Positions 7,352 through 15,147 are shown, counted from the first letter of the stretch. The stretch is DNA of 64,000 bases from Desulfosporosinus cupriresistens (GCF_001707885.1 NZ_MASS01000020.1:1-64000); one strand, 5' to 3'. Notes: generated by a model from the letters alone, not told the origin. A program made the numbers and translations.

Positions 7352-8359
7352 TTAAAATTCAATTTCATACAAATTACTTAAAATTAGCTTTTGTATTGTA
7401 GAAAGAACAATAGCAAATGAAAAATCAGTTTCACTATTTAACCTACAGTCATAGTCAGATATTTCATTATTAAATTCGAATAAACTATTATTAATTGGAT
7501 TTTTTGTACCTAGATCCCCATGAACAAAACAACTTCTATACTTATAAAATTTTCTTATTTTAGTTTCAATTCCTTTTCTTTCTGGCTTAAGAAACATACG
7601 AATTCTTTCAACCAACAATTGTTTAATATTTCTTTGAGGATTACCATATAACGCTTCTAAAGCATGTGCTAACCATATTACATTTGTCGCATCAAAGATA
7701 CTATTTTTAGAAATAGTCATTAGCGCAAAAAGAACTCTTTCGATTCTTGTGTTTGCCAATTGCTTAGTCCCAATATTTAAACTTTGGTACCAATTCCATG
7801 AATTATTTAAAGGTATGCATTTAACGATTGGCCACTTTTCATTGAAATAAATATCCCAAGCATTTTCAAAAAAATTAGAAGAAAGATTAAGTTGATGATT
7901 AAACCTATTGCGTACTGTATTACTACTAATATTTGTCTTTGAAAAATTACAGCAACCTGGCCCAGATAGATTCAAAACTAAAAATAATTCGTAAAAGAAA
8001 AGCTCTAAGTAGTACGAAACTATTCTAGTACCTAAGTTTTTAGAAGGTGTCTTAACTTTACACTTTAACGATACTTTTTTATCCATGCTACTTTGTTCAT
8101 CATATTCTTTCTTTGCTTTATTACTCAGTTTTTTATACTCAGATATAGAAATGCTATATTTAAGCTCATGAGATACTACATTTCGAAGCTGATCCCATTC
8201 AATATTTATATAAAAATTGTGCTTATCTCTAACTATTTCGAAATTAGTAAATAATCTGAAAACATCTCCCCATAATTTTTCAATGCAGTCGTTAAGTTCC
8301 TCGTAATAAGAAATAGGGCCTAACCACTCTTGATTCACTATAATAGTATGTTCTCTCAT
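7352..8359 (-). CDS. HEPN-domain protein, ApeA-like
   Basis: The 335-residue protein contains, near residues 210-295, a HEPN-like region: a helix with NVIWLAHALEALYGN, then RKFYKYRSCFVHGDLG, which has the R-x4-H motif of HEPN ribonucleases. The N-terminal 200 residues are not recognised. HEPN proteins of this Apea_HEPN type are often RNases in abortive-infection and other defence systems. The gene is AT-rich, lies between the zot remnant and the zot terminator, and is preceded by a GGGAGGATTAG site. A host-defence or superinfection-exclusion role is inferred. It could also act with the RES protein, but the two genes are not in one operon. Confidence 0.7.
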   Translation of the reverse strand: MREHTIIVNQEWLGPISYYEELNDCIEKLWGDVFRLFTNFEIVRDKHNFYINIEWDQLRNVVSHELKYSISISEYKKLSNKAKKEYDEQSSMDKKVSLKCKVKTPSKNLGTRIVSYYLELFFYELFLVLNLSGPGCCNFSKTNISSNTVRNRFNHQLNLSSNFFENAWDIYFNEKWPIVKCIPLNNSWNWYQSLNIGTKQLANTRIERVLFALMTISKNSIFDATNVIWLAHALEALYGNPQRNIKQLLVERIRMFLKPERKGIETKIRKFYKYRSCFVHGDLGTKNPINNSLFEFNNEISDYDCRLNSETDFSFAIVLSTIQKLILSNLYEIEF

Positions 8360-8739
8360 CTAATCCTCCCGTGATAGCAAGGGCATTAAATTCACACATA
8401 CCCATATCCCCTTGATCACATAATCTATGCCAAGCGCAGGAATCTCGTATTTTGTAAAGATGTTCGCCAGGAGACTCAAAGGAAGCAAAGTTGTCTCCTT
8501 TAACAAAGGTTATCAGTACTCAACCTACTTTATTCTGTGACTATATGATCCAATTCTATCCTAGATCCAGAAAACCCTTCTTCTTCTGTCCGATTTGTAC
8601 TACTCTTGGCAAAATTAATTAAAACCTTCAACAGTCAAACAAACAGTATTTCCATTTCAAAGTTTTAATTTGAAGTTACGGTTTTTGGGAATAATATCTT
8701 GCTTGCCCTTAACACTCATATAATAAAGACTCAAGTTAA
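8360..8739. other. Intergenic region with a possible gene fragment
   Basis: This AT-rich region separates the HEPN gene from the zot terminator. On the minus strand, about 8360-8500 reads as an open, protein-like stretch (ESPGEHLYKIRDSCAWHRL) without a usual start codon, and it ends out of frame with the HEPN gene. It may be a decayed gene fragment. The rest shows no gene, but must hold the HEPN promoter. Confidence 0.35.
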
Positions 8740-8795
8740 GACAATATGCCAGTGGCGGGAACCCCCGAGTACCCCACTCACTGGCACATAGTCTT
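8740..8795 (-). terminator. Hairpin after zot, end of the structural operon
   Basis: The stem built on GCCAGTG/CACTGGC, extended by further pairing and with a GC-rich centre, starts six bases after the zot stop codon. It is probably the terminator of the virion operon. Because it is kept with the zot remnant at 6771-6824, a packaging role is an alternative. Confidence 0.6.
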
Positions 8796-8800
8796 TTGTA

Positions 8801-9511
8801 TTATTCGTTCATCCCAGATTTATCAAATATAGCTGTAACAGGGACTTGCTGATTTAACGGCACTGGTGCTCGTATGTTTGTAATCTTATCGAGTAATGTC
8901 TGACTTAGCTTGAACCCGGTAAACATTGCGTAGGTATCATATCGATTGGCAATCCGTTTGCGATAAAGGATAAATTCTGCTCCTACTTTTTGCTTGACTA
9001 CATACCATTTTTCTACGCAAACAAACAGGGTAAACGGTAAGATCCGAAAAGGGCCGAAACGATTGACTTTCCTATGAATCATTTCATACTCGACAAACCC
9101 CCTTATCTGCTTGTCAATCATTCGGTCATTCTGGGCAACGAGTATGAAGTAATAACCCAATTTTCTGTACTGTGAAAAAAAATCAATCCATTCTGCACGA
9201 TCCGTTTTTAGAGACTCCCGACAGTTAAAGCGCCCCCCTGCTTCGTCAATGACTACCAGGCATTGGGACTCTTTTTTCTTTTCGATCATGCCGTGTTCTA
9301 TGGCAAAGACCACCAGACTTTCTACCGTTATTTGCTCGTTGGGTAGGTAGAAAAACCGTTTGTCATAGCCGCGTTTTATTTCCTTGTCGGTGAATTTTAT
9401 GGGGAAGTTGGCTATGACCATTTTATTGAGCCGTAATGCCCAAAGGATTTGACATATAGCGTTGTAAGATTTGCCGCTGCCTGGAGTACCACTGTAAAAA
9501 GATATGCTCAT
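8801..9511 (-). CDS. zot: Zot-family assembly ATPase (pI-like)
   Basis: The 236-residue protein begins MSISFYSGTPGSGKSYN, with a Walker A motif at residues 8-15, and has the Walker B segment CLVVIDEAGG near residue 85. The pattern QYRKLGYYFILVAQNDRMID follows, typical of inovirus pI/Zot ATPases that extrude the virion through the membrane. The C-terminal region (FGPFRILPFTLFVCVEKWYVV) is mixed hydrophobic and basic but lacks a clear membrane helix. Its start overlaps the end of the pVI-like gene by four bases. This is the strongest marker gene for a filamentous phage here. Confidence 0.92.
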   Translation of the reverse strand: MSISFYSGTPGSGKSYNAICQILWALRLNKMVIANFPIKFTDKEIKRGYDKRFFYLPNEQITVESLVVFAIEHGMIEKKKESQCLVVIDEAGGRFNCRESLKTDRAEWIDFFSQYRKLGYYFILVAQNDRMIDKQIRGFVEYEMIHRKVNRFGPFRILPFTLFVCVEKWYVVKQKVGAEFILYRKRIANRYDTYAMFTGFKLSQTLLDKITNIRAPVPLNQQVPVTAIFDKSGMNE

Positions 9512-9759
9512 GATCCCACCACCTTAAGCCATCTTAGGGCTATGCGAATTACAAAATAGGCTAAGACTGCTGAGATATATAACGTCATTGTCGTCAACAT
9601 TTGGGGAATCGGTATGAGCCAAAAAATCCACGTTAGCACTGGTGATGCTCCATCAAGGTTCCACATAAATGGCGAAGATGGAAGGAGCGACAAGATTGCA
9701 GATATAGCAGCTGCGATAAGGCTTAATAATGAATTGATGAGCGAGGCTATGAAACCCAT
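9508..9759 (-). CDS. Minor coat protein, pVI-like membrane protein
   Basis: The 83-residue protein is strongly hydrophobic with about three membrane segments: residues 3-25, 40-60 (VLTWIFWLIPI) and 57-77 (LYISAVLAYFVIRIAL), ending with basic RWLKVVGS. This fits the pVI/DUF2523 type of inovirus minor coat protein, encoded between the adsorption protein and Zot. Its ATG overlaps the stop codon of the upstream pIII-like gene as TAATG, and its end overlaps the zot start. The assignment is by size, hydrophobicity and position rather than by a motif. Confidence 0.75.
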   Translation of the reverse strand: MGFIASLINSLLSLIAAAISAILSLLPSSPFMWNLDGASPVLTWIFWLIPIPQMLTTMTLYISAVLAYFVIRIALRWLKVVGS

Positions 9760-11435
9760 TAGGAAGCACCCCCTACTAATTTCCTAGTACCAAAAAGCAA
9801 GCCTATATTGAATGCAAAGAGTTCTAAGACTCGTACAGCTGCTGCCAAGCCATCAAATTGACTTAATTTTATTTCACCCGTTATGTTTCCTATACCAATG
9901 GGAATCGTCGGTGCTACTGGTGTACCTGCGCCAAAGGTGGAAATCATATTTTTTAGATCCCACGGTAAGGAGAATGGGAACTTACTGGATAATAAATCAC
10001 CTGCTATTCTCAATTTTGAAAAATCTATCGAATCATCAGGATTCACAGTGAGAATATCATTTAATATATCCGTGCCAGGAGATACTTCTAGTGGTGGTAC
10101 AATTAAATTATTCCAATAGGTAGGTGTACCAACTTTTTGGTCGGTAGTTTTCTTATCAACAAGCACGATATCTGTTTTTGGATACGAGCCAAAATACTGC
10201 ATTTGCGCCTGGATAGTATCCATGGGGGATGCGTCGATAGATAGATTGATGTTAGTTGCCGAGGTATTCTCAAAGGTAAAGGTCGGCATTTGGTCAGAAT
10301 CAGACCATCCATAATACATGTCGTGAAAGCTCGGCCAGATAGTTAAATCACATTTATCGGGTTGATCAATGCTCGGATTCGAGGATATATTCCATCTCAT
10401 TTGATCACATAATCCTAAACTATCGACTAAATAATTGACGTTCGTCGAGCCGCCAGGAAATCCCCAACTAGCAAAGGCTGTTTCCATCGATAAATCCAAA
10501 TCATAATGATCTAATGTTTCACCATCCGTTAAAGACATGACACAATTATTTGAGCCAGTCGATGGGGCTTGATACGGATAAAATAAATTGGTCAAGGTAT
10601 TGTCATTGTAAATACTATCTGTCGATTGATAAACTAGCCCATCAAATGTACTACAAAACGTACTAGAATATAACGATCCACCCGATACCCATGCTCCATT
10701 CACTAAGGTATAGGTATAGATACTCATTGCCTTATTGGCCTTAATCGTATTGCTATTTAGCAAATACAAATCAATCGATCCATCATCGACATAATTAAAG
10801 AGTTTTAAGGATAATTTATCTGATGATACCGATGTATCACCTACGATTAAATGCCCATTGCAGCTATAAGTTGTCGGTAATGATGGAAATGTAATGGATG
10901 GAATTTCGGGTGGTTCATAGGATGATCCACCAGTATTCTCATAATCCATCCAGGCGGTAATCGAACCAAAGTTTAAGATATTAATCTGATATAATCCGGG
11001 AGCACTAAAGTCATGGTCTGAAAATAAGGTTCTTTGAGAATGTTCGGCACTGTATGGTTCTATTGCTGGTAACGTTTGTCCAATGTAAGTTAATCCACCA
11101 TCTACTTGTATCATTGCAGGTAAGCCGGGGAGTGTTGCGTCTAGCCAATTTCGTGCGTTATCAATCGCTTGAACGTCGATCGTCAAATTTCCTTCAGCAT
11201 CCCAACTAGGCGCTGTAACGCCAGACTCATAATATCTTTCCGCAATATCTACACCACTGATAAATGAATTGATATCAGCCCCTGCTTCGATCAAAGTAAG
11301 CAAGCGAGCCAATATAGGTTTAGCCATTTGAATAGGAATCGCAGGCAACAGTGCGCTCGCTGGTTTAGCATTAAATATAATAGTTGAACATAAAATTATC
11401 GCCATTAATAATACTGATAATGATTTTCTTAACAT
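9759..11435 (-). CDS. Adsorption protein, pIII-like
   Basis: The 558-residue protein has a clear signal peptide (basic MLRKSL, hydrophobic core, cleavage after KPASA near residue 28). A long Ser/Thr/Asn/Asp-rich extracellular region follows, with aromatic beta-type segments. A hydrophobic C-terminal segment near residues 530-550 (AAAVRVLELFAFNIGLLFGTRK) can anchor it in the membrane or virion tip. The order pVIII, pIII-like, pVI-like, Zot is the classical inovirus order. The central part should carry host-receptor binding and is expected to vary between phages. No enzymatic motif was seen. Confidence 0.8.
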   Translation of the reverse strand: MLRKSLSVLLMAIILCSTIIFNAKPASALLPAIPIQMAKPILARLLTLIEAGADINSFISGVDIAERYYESGVTAPSWDAEGNLTIDVQAIDNARNWLDATLPGLPAMIQVDGGLTYIGQTLPAIEPYSAEHSQRTLFSDHDFSAPGLYQINILNFGSITAWMDYENTGGSSYEPPEIPSITFPSLPTTYSCNGHLIVGDTSVSSDKLSLKLFNYVDDGSIDLYLLNSNTIKANKAMSIYTYTLVNGAWVSGGSLYSSTFCSTFDGLVYQSTDSIYNDNTLTNLFYPYQAPSTGSNNCVMSLTDGETLDHYDLDLSMETAFASWGFPGGSTNVNYLVDSLGLCDQMRWNISSNPSIDQPDKCDLTIWPSFHDMYYGWSDSDQMPTFTFENTSATNINLSIDASPMDTIQAQMQYFGSYPKTDIVLVDKKTTDQKVGTPTYWNNLIVPPLEVSPGTDILNDILTVNPDDSIDFSKLRIAGDLLSSKFPFSLPWDLKNMISTFGAGTPVAPTIPIGIGNITGEIKLSQFDGLAAAVRVLELFAFNIGLLFGTRKLVGGAS

Positions 11436-11459
11436 TTTTCAAACCTCCTTGAGAAATAA

Positions 11460-11495
11460 AAAAGCACATACGCTAGCAGGTACGTATGTACTTTT
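11460..11495 (-). terminator. Terminator after the major coat gene
   Basis: The arms AAAAGTACATACG and CGTATGTGCTTTT (minus strand, one mismatch) form a hairpin ending in a run of six T. It lies between the major coat gene and the pIII-like gene. A terminator directly after gene VIII is a known inovirus device giving excess coat mRNA. Confidence 0.75.
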
Positions 11496-11523
11496 ATTAT
11501 GCAATTAGGATGAGATCGTTTGA

Positions 11524-11784
11524 TTAGCCGTTGGCGATAACTTTAAAGATTTTTTTGCCGTACTTAAAGCCGAGAATGCAGGCCATGACACCAATGGCAT
11601 AAGGCGCGACAGTTCCCATCGTAGCGACAATGTTATCACCCATCCCTGTAAAGGCACCTGTTACGGCAGTGTCTGCGACCCCTTCACACAAGGCAACTTT
11701 TGCAGCCGATCCCAAAGCAAAGGCACTTGAACCGATAACTGCAGGGGCAAATCGTTTGGCACGATTCATTACATTATTGAACAT
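11524..11784 (-). CDS. Major coat protein, pVIII-like
   Basis: The 86-residue precursor has a basic start (MFNNVMNRAKRF), a hydrophobic signal core and a possible cleavage after GSAAKVALC-like small residues near position 30. The predicted mature part has an acidic/polar stretch, a membrane helix (APYAIGVMACILGF) and a basic C-terminus (KYGKKIFKVI). This is the hallmark of filamentous phage major coat proteins, with the basic end contacting DNA. The ribosome site GGAGGG overlaps the end of the preceding 40-residue gene. A terminator follows directly. Confidence 0.88.
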   Translation of the reverse strand: MFNNVMNRAKRFAPAVIGSSAFALGSAAKVALCEGVADTAVTGAFTGMGDNIVATMGTVAPYAIGVMACILGFKYGKKIFKVIANG

Positions 11785-11788
11785 TTAA

Positions 11789-11911
11789 TCACCCTCCACT
11801 CAGCATTTTGAAAAAGTTACATATGGCACTTATCCCCCATGCTGAAAATCCTGCTATAAATAAGCAACTGAAGGATAAAGTGAACCCTAGTTGTAGCTGC
11901 TGTACGTCCAT
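11789..11911 (-). CDS. 40-residue membrane microprotein, minor coat candidate
   Basis: Hand translation gives 40 residues starting MDVQQLQLGFTLSF and containing one membrane helix (about residues 8-34) before a short basic end. A GGGAGGG ribosome site lies seven bases before the ATG. Its stop is four bases from the major coat ATG. Size, single helix and position match pVII/pIX-type minor coat proteins that start virion assembly. There is no sequence motif, so the assignment rests on context. Confidence 0.7.
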   Translation of the reverse strand: MDVQQLQLGFTLSFSCLFIAGFSAWGISAICNFFKMLSGG

Positions 11912-11975
11912 GTTTCAATCCCTCCCTATTTCCAGAAGCATGATGTCAGTGTTTTATGCTTTGCACGATGTCTTT

Positions 11976-12131
11976 TTATTTTGCGAAATTTTTAAGGGTT
12001 ATCCAGATGACGACAGCAGCTATACCACCGAGGATTGCCCCAAGGAATAACTCGAAGCCTTGGAAGCTTATGTGTAATATTGCATTACCGGTTATGGGGT
12101 CTATAGTTCCGGTAATATCGGCGCTAATCAT
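11976..12131 (-). CDS. 51-residue membrane microprotein, minor coat candidate
   Basis: The start is the ATG overlapping the stop of the ssDNA-binding gene as ATGA, which gives MISADITGTIDPITGN and 51 residues in all. A longer frame exists but lies inside the upstream gene. Residues 22-45 (FELFLGAILGGIAAVVIWITL) form one membrane helix, followed by KNFAK. It is a likely second pVII/pIX-like minor coat protein. The ATGA coupling supports co-translation with the ssDNA-binding protein. Confidence 0.7.
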   Translation of the reverse strand: MISADITGTIDPITGNAILHISFQGFELFLGAILGGIAAVVIWITLKNFAK

Positions 12132-12364
12132 TTGACCAGTTCTCGGACTGAGACCATGGAACCTACGCCGCCGCCTTTGGTAGCCCATTGGAGCAAGCTG
12201 CCTGTGGTTTGATAGGTTTCGCCTACTTTAGGGACTGGTAATCCATCAACAATTCTGACGACTGGATTATAGCGTTCGCCGGGTTGATAAAGCGTGACAT
12301 CCGTTGCTTTTTTATCTTCCTTTGCTTTGACTTCCAGAACGACACCTTTAATCGTTACAACCAT
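12128..12364 (-). CDS. Small ssDNA-binding protein (gene V-like)
   Basis: The 78-residue protein (MVVTIKGVVLEVKAKEDKKATDV and onward) has a beta-rich pattern with basic residues, and ends GSLLQWATKGGGVGSMVSVRELVK. It is encoded between rep and the coat genes, the position of gene V, whose dimer coats the viral single strand and switches replication to packaging. There is no signature motif, so the call depends on size, predicted beta structure and context. Its AAGAAAGGGG site precedes the ATG. Confidence 0.6.
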   Translation of the reverse strand: MVVTIKGVVLEVKAKEDKKATDVTLYQPGERYNPVVRIVDGLPVPKVGETYQTTGSLLQWATKGGGVGSMVSVRELVK

Positions 12365-12443
12365 TGTTTTAACCCCTTTCTTTTGTTTCTTTGTTTTACT
12401 GAGGTCATAATAACAAAAAGGGGTTTAAACCTTAAATTTATTT

Positions 12444-13571
12444 TCAGCTCGCCTGGAGCATTGCATAATGACGCTTTTTGAGCCTATTTTTGGCAAATAG
12501 GATGATTTCGACTAGCTCTTCTAGATTTACTTTGAAATCTTTATCCATGCTTAATAAGGCAAGGCTTGGCGCGACTTGCTTAATAATCCAATTCTTTACA
12601 CGCTTGATGGTGTTTTGTATTTTTTCTGTGGTAAGCTTTAATTTCTCAACTTCGCCAAGAAATTCTTGCCAAAAAGGTGAAATGTCCCAGCGTGATTTGT
12701 TGCTGTCGGTTGTTGATGGTTCTACAAAGTTGAGATAGTTTTTAAGGATGCCAAAGGCAACTTCGCCCAATTCGATATTGGCTAGGATATAGTCCGCTAT
12801 GGCATTGGCACGTTCGTCACGACTTTGGATTTCGGTTCGATTCCAGATTTGGTCATGGCTTAGACGTTCTTGACGGTAGATTTCTTCTCGTTGTTGCTTG
12901 TTTTCTTTGCGCTCTTTTTGAGATAGTTTGGCTTCTGATTCTTTACGTATTGCTTCCGCTTCTCGACTGGCCTGGTCTTTAAGTAGTTGTTCTATGGCTT
13001 TGTCATATATGCGAATACGGATGCGGGATTGAGGCGATCCAAAGTAGATCGTTTGGCCAAGATTGTCTTTGGCCGAGAGATTGTATTCTTCGAGGATTCG
13101 TCCTTTACGGAAATAGGATAATAGTTCGCTCTTTTTGATTTTTTTCTTGATTTGCTCCAGGGTAAATATTCCGTCAAAATCGTCAATGGCTAAGTCAATG
13201 CGGGAAAACTGGCCGCAATTAGTTCGGATGCGTTGTATTAGGTCTAGCCATTTTCCGTCAAAGAAGAATTCGTATTCTCTGCAGGCATTGCCGCTGAACT
13301 CACAGTGTGAACCCATGTCTTCGCGGTCTGATTTATAGACTTTCATTTGTCCGTGAACATACATGCAATCATATCCCAAGGCTTTCGTTTCGATGGGCAT
13401 CCATTCTGAGCCGGGTATTCCGATGACTTCAAAGATGTCGACCCAGGTGGGAACTGTGAAAGCAAACCAGTCGATGAGGATTCGCAGACCTGTAGATTGT
13501 GCCCCCGTGTTACTTGCCGGGGGCACCAGTTCTTGAGACAGATTTAGTTCGAAGGAGATTTGCTTTTGCAT
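12444..13571 (-). CDS. Rolling-circle replication initiator (Rep_trans family)
   Basis: The 375-residue protein starts with MQKQISFELN behind an AGGAGG site. It contains ILIDWFAFTVP (residues about 30-40), GQFSRIDLAIDDFDGIFTL (about 138-156), and RIRIRIYDKAIEQ (about 180-192) with the conserved Tyr, then a charged helical part. This pattern fits the Rep_trans/RstA group (PF02486) of relaxase-like initiators used by pT181-type plasmids, Tn916-type elements and CTX-like phages. It should nick the double-strand origin and start rolling-circle synthesis. A conserved hairpin lies inside the gene at 13499-13526. It ends 79 bases before the ssDNA-binding gene. Confidence 0.88.
   Translation of the reverse strand: MQKQISFELNLSQELVPPASNTGAQSTGLRILIDWFAFTVPTWVDIFEVIGIPGSEWMPIETKALGYDCMYVHGQMKVYKSDREDMGSHCEFSGNACREYEFFFDGKWLDLIQRIRTNCGQFSRIDLAIDDFDGIFTLEQIKKKIKKSELLSYFRKGRILEEYNLSAKDNLGQTIYFGSPQSRIRIRIYDKAIEQLLKDQASREAEAIRKESEAKLSQKERKENKQQREEIYRQERLSHDQIWNRTEIQSRDERANAIADYILANIELGEVAFGILKNYLNFVEPSTTDSNKSRWDISPFWQEFLGEVEKLKLTTEKIQNTIKRVKNWIIKQVAPSLALLSMDKDFKVNLEELVEIILFAKNRLKKRHYAMLQAS
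13499..13526. other. Perfect GC-rich hairpin inside rep, candidate replication origin (element 2)
   Basis: The 9-bp stem and loop are identical to 213-240 of element 1, and the identity extends about seven bases upstream. Surrounding rep codons differ at silent positions, so selection acts on the nucleic acid. A double-strand origin within rep is the favoured explanation. Confidence 0.5.
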
Positions 13572-13584
13572 TTGTTTTTTCCTC

Positions 13585-13749
13585 CTATTTACTCCATGGA
13601 TATTTTGAACTATTAACTATTTCGTAAATATTTTCCGGGAATTTTGAAAACATGTGACTAAATCTATAGTAGTAACTATTTGAAAAAGCGATTCGGTAAT
13701 ATAGAGAGGTTCCAAAAAACCCATTTGGCATCATCATAATTGACTTCAT
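13585..13749 (-). CDS. 54-residue protein of unknown function
   Basis: From an ATG behind GGAGTGG the frame encodes 54 residues, starting MKSIMMMPNGFFGTS and rich in Tyr, Phe and Ser (IAFSNSYYYRFSHMF). It lies between the 27-residue zinc ribbon and rep, 13 bases upstream of the rep ATG. Element 1 lacks it: the zinc ribbon there is followed by rep after 38 bases. The function is unknown, and the frame could be non-coding, though its ribosome site and position are good. Confidence 0.45.
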   Translation of the reverse strand: MKSIMMMPNGFFGTSLYYRIAFSNSYYYRFSHMFSKFPENIYEIVNSSKYPWSK

Positions 13750-13796
13750 CTGACCACTCCTAACGTTGCTTCTGAGATATCTGACAATGTTAACTA

Positions 13797-13880
13797 CTAG
13801 CAGGTATAGCCGCATTTTGGACAAATAAACTCTCCAAGAAAAAGTAACAATTCCTCTTTACCACATTTTGGACATTTCAT
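13797..13880 (-). CDS. 27-residue zinc-ribbon microprotein (element 2)
   Basis: The 27 residues start MKCPKCGKEE and end CPKCGYTC, with two CPKCG knuckles. It matches the element 1 microprotein at 324-407 in length and at about 80 percent of residues. Its ATG again overlaps the upstream stop codon as ATGA. A zinc-binding mini-domain is clear; the role is unknown. Confidence 0.65.
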   Translation of the reverse strand: MKCPKCGKEELLLFLGEFICPKCGYTC

Positions 13881-14110
13881 TTGCTACACCTCTCTCTTAC
13901 TTTCTCAGGCCTTTTCCAGACTGGATTCACTACAAATGATTCAAGATGAGCACCACACTTTTCGCACTTCAATGTTGCCCTATTATCTTTCTCCATCTTT
14001 GAATAGTATTTCACAAAGTGCTCAACGGTTTTGATCTTTTCCGATTCCATTACACAAACCGATTTTTTACACTCAGGACAAAATCCGCTAAGTCTCCATA
14101 TCGTTGCCAT
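13877..14110 (-). CDS. Small zinc-ribbon protein (element 2)
   Basis: The 77-residue protein (MATIWRLSGFCPECKKSVC and onward) has CxxC pairs at FCPEC and LKCEKC, separated by about 38 residues that include a basic and acidic helix (SEKIKTVEHFVKYYSKMEKD). It is about 75 percent identical by eye to the element 1 protein. A GGAGGG site precedes the ATG. The operon order zinc ribbon, 27-residue zinc ribbon, 54-residue protein, rep suggests a replication-linked or regulatory function. I do not recognise a named family. Confidence 0.65.
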   Translation of the reverse strand: MATIWRLSGFCPECKKSVCVMESEKIKTVEHFVKYYSKMEKDNRATLKCEKCGAHLESFVVNPVWKRPEKVRERCSK

Positions 14111-14269
14111 TACAGATAGCCCTCCTTCCTATGGCTCAACATTCAATAACGCTTTTACGTGGGGATTGGTTACGTTTATTTTGGTGCTTGGGAGTCACCA
14201 CTCCGGACTCGGGCATTCGCCCTCGGTGCTTCGCACTCGCTCCCTGCGGTCGCGCTCCTCCGGGATTCT

Positions 14270-14553
14270 TGTGCATGTCTTATGTGGGTGTGTTCGGGTC
14301 TAGGGGTGCATAGGCGTGCTTGGGTCTAGGGATGCAATGCAGGTGTGCTCGGGTCTTAGGCGTGCATGTAGGTGTGCTCGGGTCTTAGGCGTGCATGTAG
14401 GTGTACTTGGGTCTTAGGCGTGCATGTAGGTGTACTTGGGCCTTAGGCGTGCATGTAGGTGTACTTGGGTCTTAGGCGTGCATGTAGGTGTACTTGGGTC
14501 TTAGGCGTGCATGTAGGTGTACTTGGGTCTTAGGATTCATGTAGGTGTGTTCG
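14270..14553. repeat. Tandem 29-bp repeat array (element 2)
   Basis: Nine units carry GGGTCTTAGG-like segments starting at 14296, 14322, 14351, 14380, 14409, 14438, 14467, 14496 and 14525. The last eight starts are exactly 29 bases apart. The unit consensus differs from that of element 1, yet length and location agree. Just before it, 14160-14270 contains several short GC-rich inverted repeats that could fold in single-stranded DNA. No spacers are present. Confidence 0.9.
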
Positions 14554-14594
14554 GACCTAGGAAAGGAACGACTAGGCATGTATGTAGGTGTGTA

Positions 14595-14785
14595 CTCAAG
14601 AGGGACGCTGTCCCCCTTAATAATCCCCCTGCACTCGGCGAGGCCAGGGGAAGTCTCTCCTTGCTTTGTGGCCTGTCTCTGCAGGTCGAAGAGACTTCCC
14701 CGTCTCTAAGTATTTTGGCGAGATTTGCTTGTCAAGGCATAAAAAACGAATGATATATGCATGTGTTTTATACTTGACAAGCCCG
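14595..14785. other. Conserved intergenic block with long inverted repeat (element 2)
   Basis: This block matches 1094-1284 of element 1 closely. It contains the GGGAC/GTCCC hairpin near 14605 and the inverted repeat 14727-14782 with arms GCTTGTCAAG and CTTGACAAGC. Together with the 29-bp array it forms the only large non-coding region of the phage and is a candidate for packaging and complementary-strand synthesis signals. Confidence 0.6.
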
Positions 14786-14805
14786 ATTGTTCATGAATTA
14801 AGCCT

Positions 14806-15030
14806 CTATGCTGTCAAGACTCGAAAGTCTTTATTTTCAACCGAGAGCATTGACCCACTAATAAGAATTTCAATCCATTTACCGCCTTTATATTCCAGTA
14901 ATCGAAATGTACATCCGATAAGTTCTACAAAGGCCATGGTTATTGCACTTTCCAAGCTTCTTACCAAGCTATAATTACACCATGTGTTCTCTACCAATAC
15001 TTGCAAGCAAAAGTCTCTCAAATAAGACAT
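14806..15030 (-). CDS. Conserved small protein of unknown function (element 2)
   Basis: The 74-residue protein (MSYLRDFCLQVLVENTWCN and onward, ending MLSVENKDFRVLTA) is the counterpart of 1374-1598, with identical length and well conserved ends. A GGGAGGG site lies upstream of its ATG. It has no membrane segment and no recognised motif. Its constant position next to the conserved inverted repeat suggests a linked function. Confidence 0.65.
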   Translation of the reverse strand: MSYLRDFCLQVLVENTWCNYSLVRSLESAITMAFVELIGCTFRLLEYKGGKWIEILISGSMLSVENKDFRVLTA

Positions 15031-15051
15031 TATTTTTCCCTCCCTATCTCA

Positions 15052-15129
15052 TTACTTAGCGGGTCCCCGCGACCTCCCCAGGAATTGTCCTGGTTCATCG
15101 GTTTCGGCCACGTCCCAAATGGCCATCAT
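15052..15129 (-). CDS. Possible 25-residue peptide
   Basis: A short GC-rich frame encodes 25 residues (MMAIWDVAETDEPGQFLGRS and so on). The region is strongly hairpin-forming (CCAGGA/TCCTGG), and the ribosome site is poor. It may equally be a structured non-coding leader of the 74-residue gene. It is listed because the stretch is otherwise unexplained. Confidence 0.25.
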   Translation of the reverse strand: MMAIWDVAETDEPGQFLGRSRGPAK

Positions 15130-15147
15130 CAGGCGGAGTTATGAATA

